64,000 nt of DNA from Ruminococcaceae bacterium UBA3215 (GCA_002363155.1 DEWH01000017.1:63463-127462); one strand, 5' to 3'; counted from the stretch's first letter, positions 15,901-24,799 are shown. A program made the numbers and translations. The notes: generated by a model from the letters alone, not told the origin.

Positions 15901-16034
15901 TTTTCGGTCTCGAATGAGAACTGATCCGGCACGAACTGCACCGCTTTTCTGCCGCTTACGGCAGTTTCTTTTATTCTTTCCCGGAGAAGCGTGGATTTTC
16001 CTGTTCCGGCTTCTCCGCAAATCAATCTAAGCAT
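12912..16034 (-). CDS. addB: ATP-dependent helicase/nuclease subunit B (AddB/RexB)
   Basis: The AddB subunit of the AddAB recombination enzyme, which resects double-strand ends. The 1,040-residue protein shows a P-loop GEAGTGKST at residues 7-15 near the N-terminus. The C-terminal RecB-type nuclease has GVCDRIDSLE and RVVDYKRG near residues 860-900. The iron-sulphur cluster cysteines include CPSEPSVCEHCEYSLFC at the C-terminus. The partner addA is not in this window; normally it is adjacent, so here the pair is split or addA lies elsewhere. It shares a transcript with the unknown gene 24 bases upstream. Confidence 0.93.
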   Translation of the reverse strand: MLRLICGEAGTGKSTLLRERIKETAVSGRKAVQFVPDQFSFETEKLIYRTVPHEYARNCRVTMFSREAQRILHLHGETKEYADDIAKRIAMKRALDESAANGALVYYRSQTRREGFPVFALGMVSEMRNAGISPSALRGRLAEESSLSGALSDKLSDISVIYSAYDRILTENFDDKLDDIRRAGEIVTETDIFSGCDVFFDEFDSFSGSQLGFIRTLLDKAASVTIAFTCDYPVCRERRFEAVNRLIYRISADSETEVTVLKERFRKPESLEVTEARDMWQECDWIAARIRSLTDSGVRCRNIAVLVPDSSYTGILGSALKKYGIPAFADIPEPLITKSFVRFAIYTLKALTFSTDDILRYVKSGFVRNPNGKVISDIQCDSLERLCRTYDLRKRDWLRPFPEGTDGSGELEELRKSITEPLKALKKSIEGADGAEITEQLCDFICNRMDIYKTVYGKCIIDRGEDGRAVADRRLLDEYSELWDDTVTVFESAYKALKGYRMPLEEYTGILTDIFTSTTVAKPPQTLDAVTVGDTERSRFTQADYVFICGYSQGIMPPPPKLSEVFTPSESEQLTLLGIPVTSDRLSRYSQELFTVYRCTGLPAKGLFITYPLTGENGGYLEPAPSLKALVEQYGAHINGADNYGAEYYCRTPDSARRYLAKIYRDRSHSAERTALLRSVDPVFSEMLRSASGEKPDKERHRIAKERSSKLLVLDSWSPTAITQMNRCKFAFFCKYGLGLREDGERRIDALLVGNVIHFCLYRLLTGYEGRRAEFTALTDAQISAHVTESVKIYEETNYFGGFGGAERFSYLLKRLGLYAVRAAARIRDESALSGFYPEALEKRLSFSFGDVKISGVCDRIDSLEADGKKYIRVVDYKRGTRDLSLDAIYKGENLQMLLYLFGICENESRALPSSVMYMPVGKMSYEASDGGDIEDKALKSMQKYMKEHSPSGIILSDSPENSDLAALNDALAERFGKTRGGYVTPTVITPEIYGAMKSYCASYISARSRETAAGMAGACPSEPSVCEHCEYSLFCGAKV

Positions 16035-16057
16035 CTATTGCTCTCCGTTATATTTTG

Positions 16058-16906
16058 TTACGCGTTTGTATCGAGAAGAGTTACTCCCTTGAGGCTGTCG
16101 TAAAGCTCGTCGGCGGTACCTCCGTACGCGAATTTCTCCCGGAAGAACTCGAACACTGCCATTTTCACCATTGCTTCCTCGCTGAGGCGGGTCCCGTCCT
16201 CGCCGTCCTCCTGTCCGAAGAAGAGCTTTTTAACGTCGTGCAGTCCTTCCGACTGCTTTTTAAGGGAGGCTATCGTTTCGTTCGCCTTGCTGAGGAAGCT
16301 GCTTTCGGTGCGGTCGGTCTTGCGGAGAAGAAGGCTGTCTCCGGCTTCGAGCGCATCGCTCTTTATGCCGGTGATCTCCTCGAAAACTGCGGAATATGCG
16401 GCAAAGCTTTTCTGCGACGAAGAGTTTACCGCGTCGAAAACGGCAGTGTCCTTTCCGTCTGCTCCGGCAGGTGACAGGAATTTGTCGATGCGCGACTGTA
16501 CATCGGCAAGCTTTTTCTCGGTATCGCCTGCATCAGCACCGGTTTGACCTTCAAGCATGCCGGTAAGCTTTGATTTTTCATCGGCAAGCGCGGTAAATGT
16601 TTTTATGTCGGCTTCCTCGCGCTGTATCGCCTGGTAAACGCGTCCCTGCATCTGGAAATAGGCGTTTGCGGCGATCTCTGTTTTATCGGCATCGGAAAGC
16701 TCGCTGAGACCGTGGATAAGGTCGGAATTGCCCCGCTTGAACACGTCCGAGAGTTTTTTGGAGAATGCGTCATTGGAACTGCCAACAGCATGGACTTCCG
16801 ACGTTTCTCCGCCTGCGTTCAGATATTTTTTCTGCTCTTCCGCCTTGTGAATGGCATTTCCGGCAGCCTGCGCTCCGAGCCTTGCTGTATTTGCGCTGAT
16901 GTTCAT
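16058..16906 (-). CDS. Unknown helical protein upstream of addB
   Basis: A 282-residue protein I do not recognise. It is soluble, has no signal peptide or membrane helix, and is rich in Ala, Glu, Lys and Ser with long helical stretches (for example residues 60-110 and 125-160). The start MNISANTARLGAQAAGNA has a strong GGAGGAAG site. It is 23 bases upstream of addB on the same strand, so it is probably co-transcribed. The N-terminus resembles the small starts of flagellar or secreted rod-like proteins only in composition, so no function is claimed. Confidence 0.6.
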   Translation of the reverse strand: MNISANTARLGAQAAGNAIHKAEEQKKYLNAGGETSEVHAVGSSNDAFSKKLSDVFKRGNSDLIHGLSELSDADKTEIAANAYFQMQGRVYQAIQREEADIKTFTALADEKSKLTGMLEGQTGADAGDTEKKLADVQSRIDKFLSPAGADGKDTAVFDAVNSSSQKSFAAYSAVFEEITGIKSDALEAGDSLLLRKTDRTESSFLSKANETIASLKKQSEGLHDVKKLFFGQEDGEDGTRLSEEAMVKMAVFEFFREKFAYGGTADELYDSLKGVTLLDTNA

Positions 16907-16969
16907 TGGTGTTTCTTCCTCCTTATCTTTTTTACAGCTTTTGCTGACAGGACGGGTCTGTTCTATACC

Positions 16970-17400
16970 TGCTGCCTTCGGCTGATGGGGCGCCGGCGGG
17001 GAACGCCCCGCAGCGAAATGCGTAGCGACATTCTTCTATCGGCGGGTGCTTTGCACGAAGCAATGGTAGTTGCCGTCAAGAGCGCGCACGATGCGCGCAT
17101 AAAAGCGGTCAGCGACGGACACAGACCAAGGCTCCGCCTTGGAACCAAGGACGCGTTTAGGGAAGAAGAGATTAAGAGAGTTTTTAGACGGGGGCTCTGC
17201 CCCTGCGACCCCGCAAGCCCCCTTTAAAAAAGGGTGCTTGACACCCTAAATAAATGCAGTGTTTCAGAGTTTTCTTCTATGGGCTGCTTCTGACTGAAAC
17301 GCAGTGGGGCTTGCAAAGATTCCGTTGTTAAAATAGAAGAGTATAGCTAACCGAGGTGCTGCACCCGCCCGTAGAAGAATGTAGCTACGGATTCGGAGCG
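16970..17400. repeat. Dispersed repeat copy 2, with inverted ends
   Basis: A non-coding stretch between the unknown gene and mnmE. The strings AATGCGTAGCGACATTCTTCT at 17016-17036 (read in inverse) and CACCCGCCCGTAGAAGAA at 17365-17382 are inverted copies of the family end. Between them are ACCAAGGCTCCGCCTTGG, GGACGCGTTTAGGGAAG and a GGGGGCTCTGCCCC hairpin shared with copy 4. The layout (inverted ends about 390 bases apart, no open frame) resembles a MITE. Confidence 0.65.
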
Positions 17401-17413
17401 GCGCGTTCGCCGC

Positions 17414-18775
17414 TCACTTTCCGACGCAGAAGCGGCGGAACACCTGATCAACGACGGTCTCGCTGACCTGCTCGCCGGAAAGCTCATAGAGCCTGTCAAG
17501 CGCGTTCTCGCACATGATGCCCACCGCGTCTAGCGTCACGCCTGTCTCCAATGCTTCAAGAGCCTTCTGCGCGTGACCGAGAGCCTCGGCCGCACATATC
17601 CGCTGGCGCTCATTCGCAATAAATCCTGCCGTGAGATCGAGCGTGCCGATGCCGGCGATACCGGATACCGCTTTTTCGAGCACCTTTATGCTCGCCGGGT
17701 CTTTCGCGCTTATGCGGACGATATTCCCGAACCGCTGTTCAAGCGCCGGGATATCCGCTCTCTCCTCAAGATCGGTCTTGTTGACGATGCACAGTGTCCG
17801 CTTCCCGTCAAGCTTCTCCATAAGCCGTTCATCGTCCTCGTTCAGCGGACGGCTCGAATCAAATACCGCAAGCACCACCGATGCTTCGCCGAGCTTTTTG
17901 AGCATACGCTCAACTCCTATGCTCTCGACCACGTCTTGCGTCTCGCGTATCCCGGCGCAGTCCGCAAGCCGGAGCATTATCCCGCCCAGCATCACCGTCT
18001 CCTCCACAATATCGCGTGTAGTACCCTCGATATCGGTGACAATGCTCTTTTCCGTGCCTGTCAGCAGGTTCATAAGCGTGGATTTTCCCGCATTCGGACG
18101 TCCGACTATCGCGCAGGGAATGCCGTCTCTTATCAGCTGACCCTCACCGTGGCTCGCAAGCAGTTCTTCAAGCTCGGACACGATATGCCTGAGCTTTCCC
18201 GCTTCAAGCTCTCCGTCGAACTCGTCCTCCATTTCGTCCGGGTAATCTATCCATGCCTGTATCAGCGTTATTATCGTCAGAAGCTCCTCCGATACCGCTC
18301 TTATCCTGCGGTAGAGAGCGCCTTCCTGCTGGGACTTCGCGCAGAGGAGGAACTGCTCGTTCTGGGCGCTTATCACGTCCGCGACAGCTTCCGCCTGCGT
18401 CAGGGACATCTTCCCGTTGAGCAGGGCGCGTTTCGTGAACTCGCCCGCCTGTGCCGGTACAGCACCCGCCGTGAAGCACGCCGACAGCACACGTTTTGCG
18501 GTGTAGATGCCGCCGTGGCAGGATATCTCCGCCGCGTCCTCGCCCGTGTAGCTGTGTGGGGCGCGGTATATCAGCAGGACTCCGTCGTCCAGCCGCTTTT
18601 CCCCGTCGTATATCTCGCCGTAGCATGCCGTATATCCGCGCATTTCCCCGATATCCCTGTTTGCAGCGGGTCTGAATACCCGTCCGGCGATATTTACGGC
18701 ATCGTCACCGGAAATGCGTATCACCGCTATCCCGCCCTCAGCCGGGGGAGTTGCGATCGCGGCTATCGTTTTCAT
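17414..18775 (-). CDS. mnmE: tRNA modification GTPase MnmE
   Basis: With MnmG it makes the carboxymethylaminomethyl group at U34 of certain tRNAs. The 453-residue protein shows the N-terminal folate-binding domain (TIAAIATPPAEGGIAVIRIS), the G domain with GRPNAGKST near residue 225, a GTTRDIVEE switch and DCAGIRE, NKTDL, and the C-terminal FCVGK with the essential Cys. It follows the secA2-like gene by 12 bases on the same strand. The usual partners mnmG and rsmG are not here. Confidence 0.97.
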   Translation of the reverse strand: MKTIAAIATPPAEGGIAVIRISGDDAVNIAGRVFRPAANRDIGEMRGYTACYGEIYDGEKRLDDGVLLIYRAPHSYTGEDAAEISCHGGIYTAKRVLSACFTAGAVPAQAGEFTKRALLNGKMSLTQAEAVADVISAQNEQFLLCAKSQQEGALYRRIRAVSEELLTIITLIQAWIDYPDEMEDEFDGELEAGKLRHIVSELEELLASHGEGQLIRDGIPCAIVGRPNAGKSTLMNLLTGTEKSIVTDIEGTTRDIVEETVMLGGIMLRLADCAGIRETQDVVESIGVERMLKKLGEASVVLAVFDSSRPLNEDDERLMEKLDGKRTLCIVNKTDLEERADIPALEQRFGNIVRISAKDPASIKVLEKAVSGIAGIGTLDLTAGFIANERQRICAAEALGHAQKALEALETGVTLDAVGIMCENALDRLYELSGEQVSETVVDQVFRRFCVGK

Positions 18776-18787
18776 ATCATCATTCCT

Positions 18788-21160
18788 TTATTTTCTGAAC
18801 AGCTTTGCGAAAAAGCCTTTCTTTTCCTTTTTCCCTGCATCTTCGTTCTCTTCCGGCTCCGGCTCTTCCGCGGCTTCACCGCTTTCGCTGTCATCTTCGC
18901 CGTAGTATTCCTCGTAATCCTCGTCGCTCAGCACATCATTCAGCGCTTCGCTCAGCGAGCGTCTGTGCAGTTCATCTCCCGTGTCCTCCAGCAGGTAGGT
19001 ATAGATGCGCTTGGGCTTCGGTATTTTAAGGCTGTCTATGCCGTTTTCGGCTATCTCCACGATCCCCGCCGCCATATCCTCGGACAGCTCCCGGTTCATG
19101 TTGTCGTAATATTCCTCGCAGCGGATATTGAACTCCTCTGCGGGGTCTGCTCCGGAGATCGCAGTAAGATGTATGCTGTCGCGGAGCCAGGACGAAAATC
19201 CGAGATAGTTTATCCATGTGGAGTTTATCATAGCCAGCATATATTCGGTCTCTTTACTGTCGAGAACGTCCCTGCCGTATTTCGCGGCGGCTTCTTCGTA
19301 CAGCTCCGGAGCCGTTTCCTGCCACATTGCAGGAACCCGCTCACCACGCAGGAACTTGTCTCTTGTCGAGAACACGAGATCACGGTGCTTTTCGCATATA
19401 GCGGTGAATTTCATCAGCCTTATGCGCTCGTCCAGCGTCTTGCCCTGGGATATCTTCTGTATCCGGGCAACTTCTTTCACCACAGTCCTGTCCGTTATCT
19501 CGTCTGCGGTGGGCTCCGGGTATTTGTGGTGCGGTATCAGCGTTTTCAGCCGGTATATCGTCATTATCTTCTCGTCCAGCGATACGAACAGCCGGCTCTG
19601 TCCGGGGTCGCCCTGCCTTGCGGCACGTCCGCGGAGCTGGTCGTTTATGCGGGCGCTTTCTGCAAGGAACGTGCCTATCGCGTACAGTCCGCCCGCGTTC
19701 ACCGCCTCGTCCCGCAGCTTCTCGTCCGCGCCGCCCAGCTTTATGTCAACTCCTCGGCCTGCCATATTCGTGGACACCGTGACTGCGCCGGGCATTCCCG
19801 CGTCCCTGATTATCCCGGCTTCAAGCTCGTCGTTCTTCGCGTTCAGCACATTGTGCTCTATCCCCGCAGCGTCAAGGAGCGCCGAAAGCCGTTCGCTCTG
19901 GGCGATATCCGCGGTCCCGATAAGCACCGGCTGACGCTTTTCGTGAGCCGTCTTTACTTCCTTTACCACAGCCGCAAGCTTGCTTTCCTCGTCGTAGTAC
20001 ACCGCCATGGGCAGGTCAGTGCGCACCGACGGAGTATTCGGGTCAACGTGCTTCACCACAAGCCCGTACAGCTCGTCAAATTCCTCTGCCGCGCTCACCG
20101 CCGTTCCGGTCATTCCGGATACGCGTTCGTACTGCCGCATATAGTACTGGATCGGAATGCTCCCCATTATGACGCCGCGCTCGGTTATATCAAGCCCGTG
20201 TTTCAGCTCCACGGCGCTTTGCAGAAAACCGGGGAAGCAGCGGTTCTCGGCGGCGCGTCCCGTGAACGCGTCGATGATCTGCACCTTACCGTCCTTGATG
20301 ATGTAGTCCTTGTCCTCGGTGAGAACATGCAGCGCGTTCAGCGAGTCGTTTATCCGCACCAGAAGTCCGTTGTTCTCCTCGTCGTAGATGTTGTCAATGC
20401 CGAAATGCGCTTCCGCCTTCTGTTCGCCGGAGCGCACAAGGAATGCGGACGCGCTCGCCTCGTCGGTGTCGTAGTCGCCCTCTTCCAGCGTTTTTGCAAA
20501 CGCGAATATCTCCGGCAGCTCCGCGTCCCGCTCAACGTCCATTACTCCCGCGGCGATAAGCGGTATGCGCGCTTCGTCTATAAGCAGAGAGTCCGCTTCG
20601 TCCACGATAGCGCGGGTATGCTCAAATCCGCGTCCCACAGCATCTTCCGGCGAGAATACAAGGAAATCCCGCAGAAAGTCGAATCCGCACTCTTTCACTG
20701 TCGAATAGAGAACGTCCGCCCGGTATGCGGCTTTCCTGTCCTCTGTACCGGTCTTTTCGGTGATGCAGGCGGTCTTTACCTCCAGCAGGTCATACGCCGG
20801 CTTCATCCATTCCCTGTCGCGGTTAGCGAGATAGTCGTTGAAAGTGAGGATATGCACATATCCGCCGTCACAGACCGAACGGAATGCCGCAAACACGGCG
20901 GCTATCGTCTTTCCCTCGCCGGTCGCGAGTTCCGCCGCGTTCTCCCCGTCAAGATACATTCCCGCGATGATCTGGGACTCAAAGGGAGTAAGTCCGAGCC
21001 CCTGCTTTACCGCAAGATATACCGCGGCATACTCCGTCACAGCGTCCTTTGTCGTTCTCGCTTCGTCCGCAAGCGCCTTTACGCTCTGCGTCCAGCCGTC
21101 CGCTTTTTCTATTACTGCCGCCGCAAATTCACGGGGCTTTTTTTCGTAGTTTTTTATCAT
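18788..21160 (-). CDS. secA2: SecA2-like preprotein translocase ATPase
   Basis: A SecA-family ATPase that pushes proteins through SecYEG. The 790-residue sequence shows LTPFESQIIAG, Walker A ATGEGKT near residue 81, VDEADSLLIDEAR near residue 188 and TNMAGRGVDIKLGG near residue 465. It differs from housekeeping SecA: the Walker B block reads DEAD rather than the usual DEVD, and the C-terminus is an acidic linker (EEPEPEENED) with no zinc-binding CXCX8CH/C tail. The divergence suggests an accessory SecA2 for a special substrate set. No SecY2, glycosylation or S-layer gene is next to it. It shares an operon with mnmE. Confidence 0.75.
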   Translation of the reverse strand: MIKNYEKKPREFAAAVIEKADGWTQSVKALADEARTTKDAVTEYAAVYLAVKQGLGLTPFESQIIAGMYLDGENAAELATGEGKTIAAVFAAFRSVCDGGYVHILTFNDYLANRDREWMKPAYDLLEVKTACITEKTGTEDRKAAYRADVLYSTVKECGFDFLRDFLVFSPEDAVGRGFEHTRAIVDEADSLLIDEARIPLIAAGVMDVERDAELPEIFAFAKTLEEGDYDTDEASASAFLVRSGEQKAEAHFGIDNIYDEENNGLLVRINDSLNALHVLTEDKDYIIKDGKVQIIDAFTGRAAENRCFPGFLQSAVELKHGLDITERGVIMGSIPIQYYMRQYERVSGMTGTAVSAAEEFDELYGLVVKHVDPNTPSVRTDLPMAVYYDEESKLAAVVKEVKTAHEKRQPVLIGTADIAQSERLSALLDAAGIEHNVLNAKNDELEAGIIRDAGMPGAVTVSTNMAGRGVDIKLGGADEKLRDEAVNAGGLYAIGTFLAESARINDQLRGRAARQGDPGQSRLFVSLDEKIMTIYRLKTLIPHHKYPEPTADEITDRTVVKEVARIQKISQGKTLDERIRLMKFTAICEKHRDLVFSTRDKFLRGERVPAMWQETAPELYEEAAAKYGRDVLDSKETEYMLAMINSTWINYLGFSSWLRDSIHLTAISGADPAEEFNIRCEEYYDNMNRELSEDMAAGIVEIAENGIDSLKIPKPKRIYTYLLEDTGDELHRRSLSEALNDVLSDEDYEEYYGEDDSESGEAAEEPEPEENEDAGKKEKKGFFAKLFRK

Positions 21161-21190
21161 AATATCTTTCCTTCCGGTGCATATATTTAA

Positions 21191-21219
21191 AGTATATCAC
21201 AATTATTGAACAAAATCAA
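21191..21219 (-). promoter_or_regulatory. Promoter of secA2-mnmE
   Basis: Minus strand TTGATT (21214-21219), 17-base spacer, TATACT (21191-21196), about 30 bases before the start codon. Confidence 0.8.
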
Positions 21220-21228
21220 CAAAACCTA

Positions 21229-21257
21229 TTGATTATTTTTTGAAAATATGCGATAAT
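21229..21257 (+). promoter_or_regulatory. Promoter of glmU
   Basis: TTGATT (21229-21234), 17-base spacer, GATAAT (21252-21257). It is divergent from the secA2 promoter with only 9 bases between the two -35 boxes. Confidence 0.8.
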
Positions 21258-21303
21258 ATTAAGGTATGATTATTTTCAGACAACAACAGAAGGAGAGATA
21301 TTG

Positions 21304-22692
21304 ATGGAAAAGAGTGCAATTGTTCTTGCCGCAGGCGACGGCAAACGTATGAAATCAAACAACCCGAAAGTGATGTGCGAAGTCCTCGGTGACCCCATGA
21401 TAGACTGGGTGCTTGACGCTGCTGCGGAAGCCGGCATTCCCGCGGAAAACACCGGCATCGTCGTAGGAAACGGCGCGGAGATCGTCTCCGCCCATATTGC
21501 GGAGAAATGCCCCGCGTACCGCACATTCATGCAGACCGAACGCAAAGGCACGGGTCATGCGGTGATGCAGGCGGAGGAGATGCTGAAGAACGGCGGGAAT
21601 GTGCTCGTTCTCTGCGGAGATGCGCCTTTCGTGAACGGTGAGACCATATCCGCCGCGCTCAAAGAGCATGAGGCTTCCGGAAACGCAGTGACTGTGGTCG
21701 CGGCAGAGCTTCCCGATCCCGCCGGCTACGGCAGGATAATCCGCGCAGAGGACGGAAGCTTCGATTCTATCGTGGAGAAGAAGGACTGCACACCCGAACA
21801 GCTTGCGGTAACAGAGATAAACTCCGGCGTTTACTGGTTCAACGCGGACGCGCTCGCAAAGGCGCTCCCGAAACTCGCGGCAGAGAACGCGGCAGGTGAA
21901 TACTACCTCACCGACACCGTCGCAATTATCCGTGATGACGGCGGAAAAGCCGGCATCTTCACCGCTCCCGACGCGGATATCGTTCTCGGCGCAAACAGCC
22001 GCGCTGACCTTTTGCAGCTCAATATCATCGCAAAAATGCGCGTTATAGGAATGCACCTCGACAACGGCGTTGAGTTCGTTTCCACGGACGGTATCATAAT
22101 CGGCAGGAACGTTGAGATCGGCAGGGATACCCGCATTCTCCCCGGCACAATCCTCCGCGGAAATACGGTCATAGGCGAGGGCTGTGTTCTCGGTCCGAAT
22201 ACGCTTATCGAGAACTGTAAGATCGGAAACGGCGTTATCCTCAACTCCGTCCAGGCTTACGATTCCCGCGTATGCGATCATGTCAAGGCCGGTCCTTTCG
22301 TACAGCTCCGCCCCGGCACCGTGCTCCACGACGGCGTCAAGATCGGCGACTTCGTTGAGGTCAAGAACTCCGAGATCGGCGTGAATACCGCTGTCGCACA
22401 CCTTACATACGTCGGAGACAGCGATGTCGGAAAGGGCGTAAACTTCGGCTGCGGCTGCGTCACCGCCAACTATGACGGCATCAACAAATACCGCACAAAG
22501 ATCGGCGACTACGCATTTATCGGCTGCAACACCAACCTCATCGCCCCCGTGGAGATAGGCGAGAATGCAACTACCGCCGCCGGCTCCACCATAACAAAGA
22601 GCGTTCCCCCGGACAGCCTTGCCGTCGAGCGCGCCCAGACCAAGATCATAGATCACTGGGAGAAGAATTTCAAGAGAAAGAAAAAAGCCTGA
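21304..22692 (+). CDS. glmU: Bifunctional UDP-GlcNAc pyrophosphorylase / GlcN-1-P acetyltransferase
   Basis: Makes UDP-GlcNAc, the start of wall and surface-glycan synthesis. The 462-residue product has the N-terminal pyrophosphorylase (LAAGDGKRMKSNNPKV) and the C-terminal left-handed beta helix with hexapeptide repeats and the ANYDG(I)NKYRT acceptor loop near residue 385. The ATG at 21304 has GGAGAGA upstream; a TTG three bases earlier is not needed. It is followed by two membrane protease genes in the same direction. The partner glmS lies at 30458. Confidence 0.97.
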   Translation: MEKSAIVLAAGDGKRMKSNNPKVMCEVLGDPMIDWVLDAAAEAGIPAENTGIVVGNGAEIVSAHIAEKCPAYRTFMQTERKGTGHAVMQAEEMLKNGGNVLVLCGDAPFVNGETISAALKEHEASGNAVTVVAAELPDPAGYGRIIRAEDGSFDSIVEKKDCTPEQLAVTEINSGVYWFNADALAKALPKLAAENAAGEYYLTDTVAIIRDDGGKAGIFTAPDADIVLGANSRADLLQLNIIAKMRVIGMHLDNGVEFVSTDGIIIGRNVEIGRDTRILPGTILRGNTVIGEGCVLGPNTLIENCKIGNGVILNSVQAYDSRVCDHVKAGPFVQLRPGTVLHDGVKIGDFVEVKNSEIGVNTAVAHLTYVGDSDVGKGVNFGCGCVTANYDGINKYRTKIGDYAFIGCNTNLIAPVEIGENATTAAGSTITKSVPPDSLAVERAQTKIIDHWEKNFKRKKKA

Positions 22693-22706
22693 AAAGGAGA
22701 AGAATT

Positions 22707-23786
22707 ATGCCGGAAGTAAACATCGCGCCGGCGGCTGCGGAAGATGAGATCCTGCCGGAATACAGGAAAACTGCGCTGCTCGTCAGCACATATCTGATGC
22801 TGATATTCGTTCTGCGCTATATAGCCGTTATCGTTATAAACCTGTTCGTTTCGGCGGTGCAGGATACTATGGAATACCAGACCATGTACATTATCCAGCT
22901 TTCGATATCCGGCTTTTTCCTCCAGATACTCCCCTCCGTCATCGGCGCGTTCATGTTCGGCTATATCGGAAAGAACAGCCGAGGAAAGCTGAAACGGCTT
23001 TACAGCATACCGAAGAGCAATACCCGCGCGATAGGCAATTTCAGCGCAGTTTACGGGCTCGCGCAGATGGTGAATGTGATAACGATGATCGTTACCTACC
23101 TGTTCACGTCACAGGCTGACCTCACGAAAAAGCTCAACACCGTTGCCGAACAGCAGCAGGGCGGTATGGCGGGCGCATTCTTTATGTTCTTCATGCTGGT
23201 AGTCATTGCCCCGGTATTCGAGGAATTTATGTTCCGCGGCGTTATACTCCATGCACTCAAGCCCTACGGAAACGGACTGTCGATCTTCGTGTCCGGTATC
23301 CTCTTCGGGATATTCCACGGCAATTTCCAGCAATGCTTCTATACCGCGGCGGCAGGAATCGCCCTCGCGTATATCGCAAACGTCACCGGCTCGATATTCC
23401 CCACTACCGTTATACACGCGATAATGAACTCGGTGGGCGGAGTGATGGTACTGCTGATGAACACGAGCGGCGTGCAGGAATACATCATGAACGGGAACGA
23501 GAATGCGATACCCGACAGCGAGATGTTCTGGGTGGCGATGTACGGCATCTTCATGGTCAGCGTGCTCATCTTCATACTCGTGGGCTTCATAGCGGCGATC
23601 ATGAAGATAAAGCAGATAAAGCGTTTCAGAGCGCCGAAAGTCTGGGGAGAAGTCAGCAACGGCAAAAAAGTAAGCATTCTTCTTCTTTCCGTTCCGGCTG
23701 TTATCACTGTCCTTATGGTGATCGACGTTTACGGAGGTTTTTCCGCGTCGCTCATACATGATCTCATAGCGAGAGGCGGCGCGTGA
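22707..23786 (+). CDS. CPBP-family intramembrane metalloprotease, first copy
   Basis: A multi-pass membrane protein of 359 residues. EEFMFRG near residues 171-177 and HGNFQQ near residue 204 are the EExxxR and HxxxN-type motifs of CPBP (Abi/Rce1-like) proteases. Hydrophobic segments occur before and after. In Gram-positive bacteria such proteins act in bacteriocin immunity, stress response or peptide maturation; which applies here cannot be told. It starts 14 bases after glmU with AAAGGAG and overlaps the next gene. Confidence 0.85.
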   Translation: MPEVNIAPAAAEDEILPEYRKTALLVSTYLMLIFVLRYIAVIVINLFVSAVQDTMEYQTMYIIQLSISGFFLQILPSVIGAFMFGYIGKNSRGKLKRLYSIPKSNTRAIGNFSAVYGLAQMVNVITMIVTYLFTSQADLTKKLNTVAEQQQGGMAGAFFMFFMLVVIAPVFEEFMFRGVILHALKPYGNGLSIFVSGILFGIFHGNFQQCFYTAAAGIALAYIANVTGSIFPTTVIHAIMNSVGGVMVLLMNTSGVQEYIMNGNENAIPDSEMFWVAMYGIFMVSVLIFILVGFIAAIMKIKQIKRFRAPKVWGEVSNGKKVSILLLSVPAVITVLMVIDVYGGFSASLIHDLIARGGA

Positions 23787-24799
23787 TGACTTATACCGAG
23801 GGAACTCCGGAGCGCGGATTGCAGAAGCTCGCCGGAAAATACGGCGGTGCCGCGGCGATAATGCTTGCCAACACCACGGTCGTACAGGTGACGATCATAG
23901 TGATCATAGGCACGATCTTCGGTCTGATACCCGGCGGTCCGGAGCTTTTAGACACAAAGACGGACATCGGATTTATTTTCATGCTGGCGCTGAATGAGAT
24001 CGCGGCTTATACCGTTCCGATGATAACGATGTATGCGCTCTTTTACCGCGAACTTAAATTTGAGAAAACCATATATGAGCCGGAGATGCGGTATGACCGC
24101 TTTTTCGGCGAGACAGCACTGCTTTTCGCAGCCGGGCTCGGCGTATCGACTGCACTCAGCATCGCAACAAGCTTTATTTCGTCCTTTCTGAACACGGTAT
24201 TCGGCATACCGGAAACAAAAGTGGCATTTGATTCCATGATGCCCCGTGACCTTGTGACCTACACCGCGTTCGAGATCGTACTGTGCATTGTGGGTCCGGT
24301 CTGCGAGGAGATCATTTACCGGCATATTCTCCTGCGCCCGCTGCGCAGATACGGAGATATGACCGCGGCGCTCATCACGGCGCTGTTTTTCGGGCTTTCA
24401 CACTTCAACTTCGATCAGTTTCTCTACACATTCTCGTTCGGCTTTTTCCTTGCGGTTATTACCCTGCGTTCGGGGACTATAATCCCGGCGGTGATATGCC
24501 ACGCGCTGAACAATCTTGCTGCCGGAGTGCAGATATATCTGCCGGAAACGCTGGGGAATGCGGTACTTGACGGAGCGCTGAGGTCGCTTGCCGACATTTT
24601 TACAGCGGTGAACAGCATTTTTGTCTTTGGCGGCATACTGCTAATAATAGTCGTTATAGTCACGCGCCTGCTGCAATTAAAGAACCGGAGCGGTATCCCC
24701 CCTGCCAAGCAGATTGCGATAGTTTTCTCGAATCCGCTCCTGCTTGTCTGCATTGCGGTCTCGCTCGTTGTAACTTTCGTTAATCTCTATATAGTGTGA
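23786..24799 (+). CDS. CPBP-family intramembrane metalloprotease, second copy
   Basis: A 337-residue paralogue of the preceding gene, with EEIIYRH near residue 173 and SHFNFDQ near residue 205 as the active-site motifs, and about eight hydrophobic segments. The ATG at 23786 overlaps the previous stop as TGATG; a GTG at 23783 is less likely. The tail after residue 290 has a further hydrophobic helix. Tandem, unlike copies suggest two substrates or a hetero-oligomer. The terminator at 24830 ends the unit. Confidence 0.85.
   Translation: MTYTEGTPERGLQKLAGKYGGAAAIMLANTTVVQVTIIVIIGTIFGLIPGGPELLDTKTDIGFIFMLALNEIAAYTVPMITMYALFYRELKFEKTIYEPEMRYDRFFGETALLFAAGLGVSTALSIATSFISSFLNTVFGIPETKVAFDSMMPRDLVTYTAFEIVLCIVGPVCEEIIYRHILLRPLRRYGDMTAALITALFFGLSHFNFDQFLYTFSFGFFLAVITLRSGTIIPAVICHALNNLAAGVQIYLPETLGNAVLDGALRSLADIFTAVNSIFVFGGILLIIVVIVTRLLQLKNRSGIPPAKQIAIVFSNPLLLVCIAVSLVVTFVNLYIV

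Noticed and set aside
17573..21190. Plus-strand open frame of 1,205 codons
   Set aside because: It lies antisense to mnmE and the secA2-like gene, both of which have clear families, starts and promoters. It has no ribosome binding site and its composition (rich in Arg, Cys, His, Tyr) is that of an antisense shadow in GC-rich DNA.
21355..22656. Minus-strand open frame of 433 codons
   Set aside because: Antisense to glmU, without a ribosome binding site or recognisable domain.
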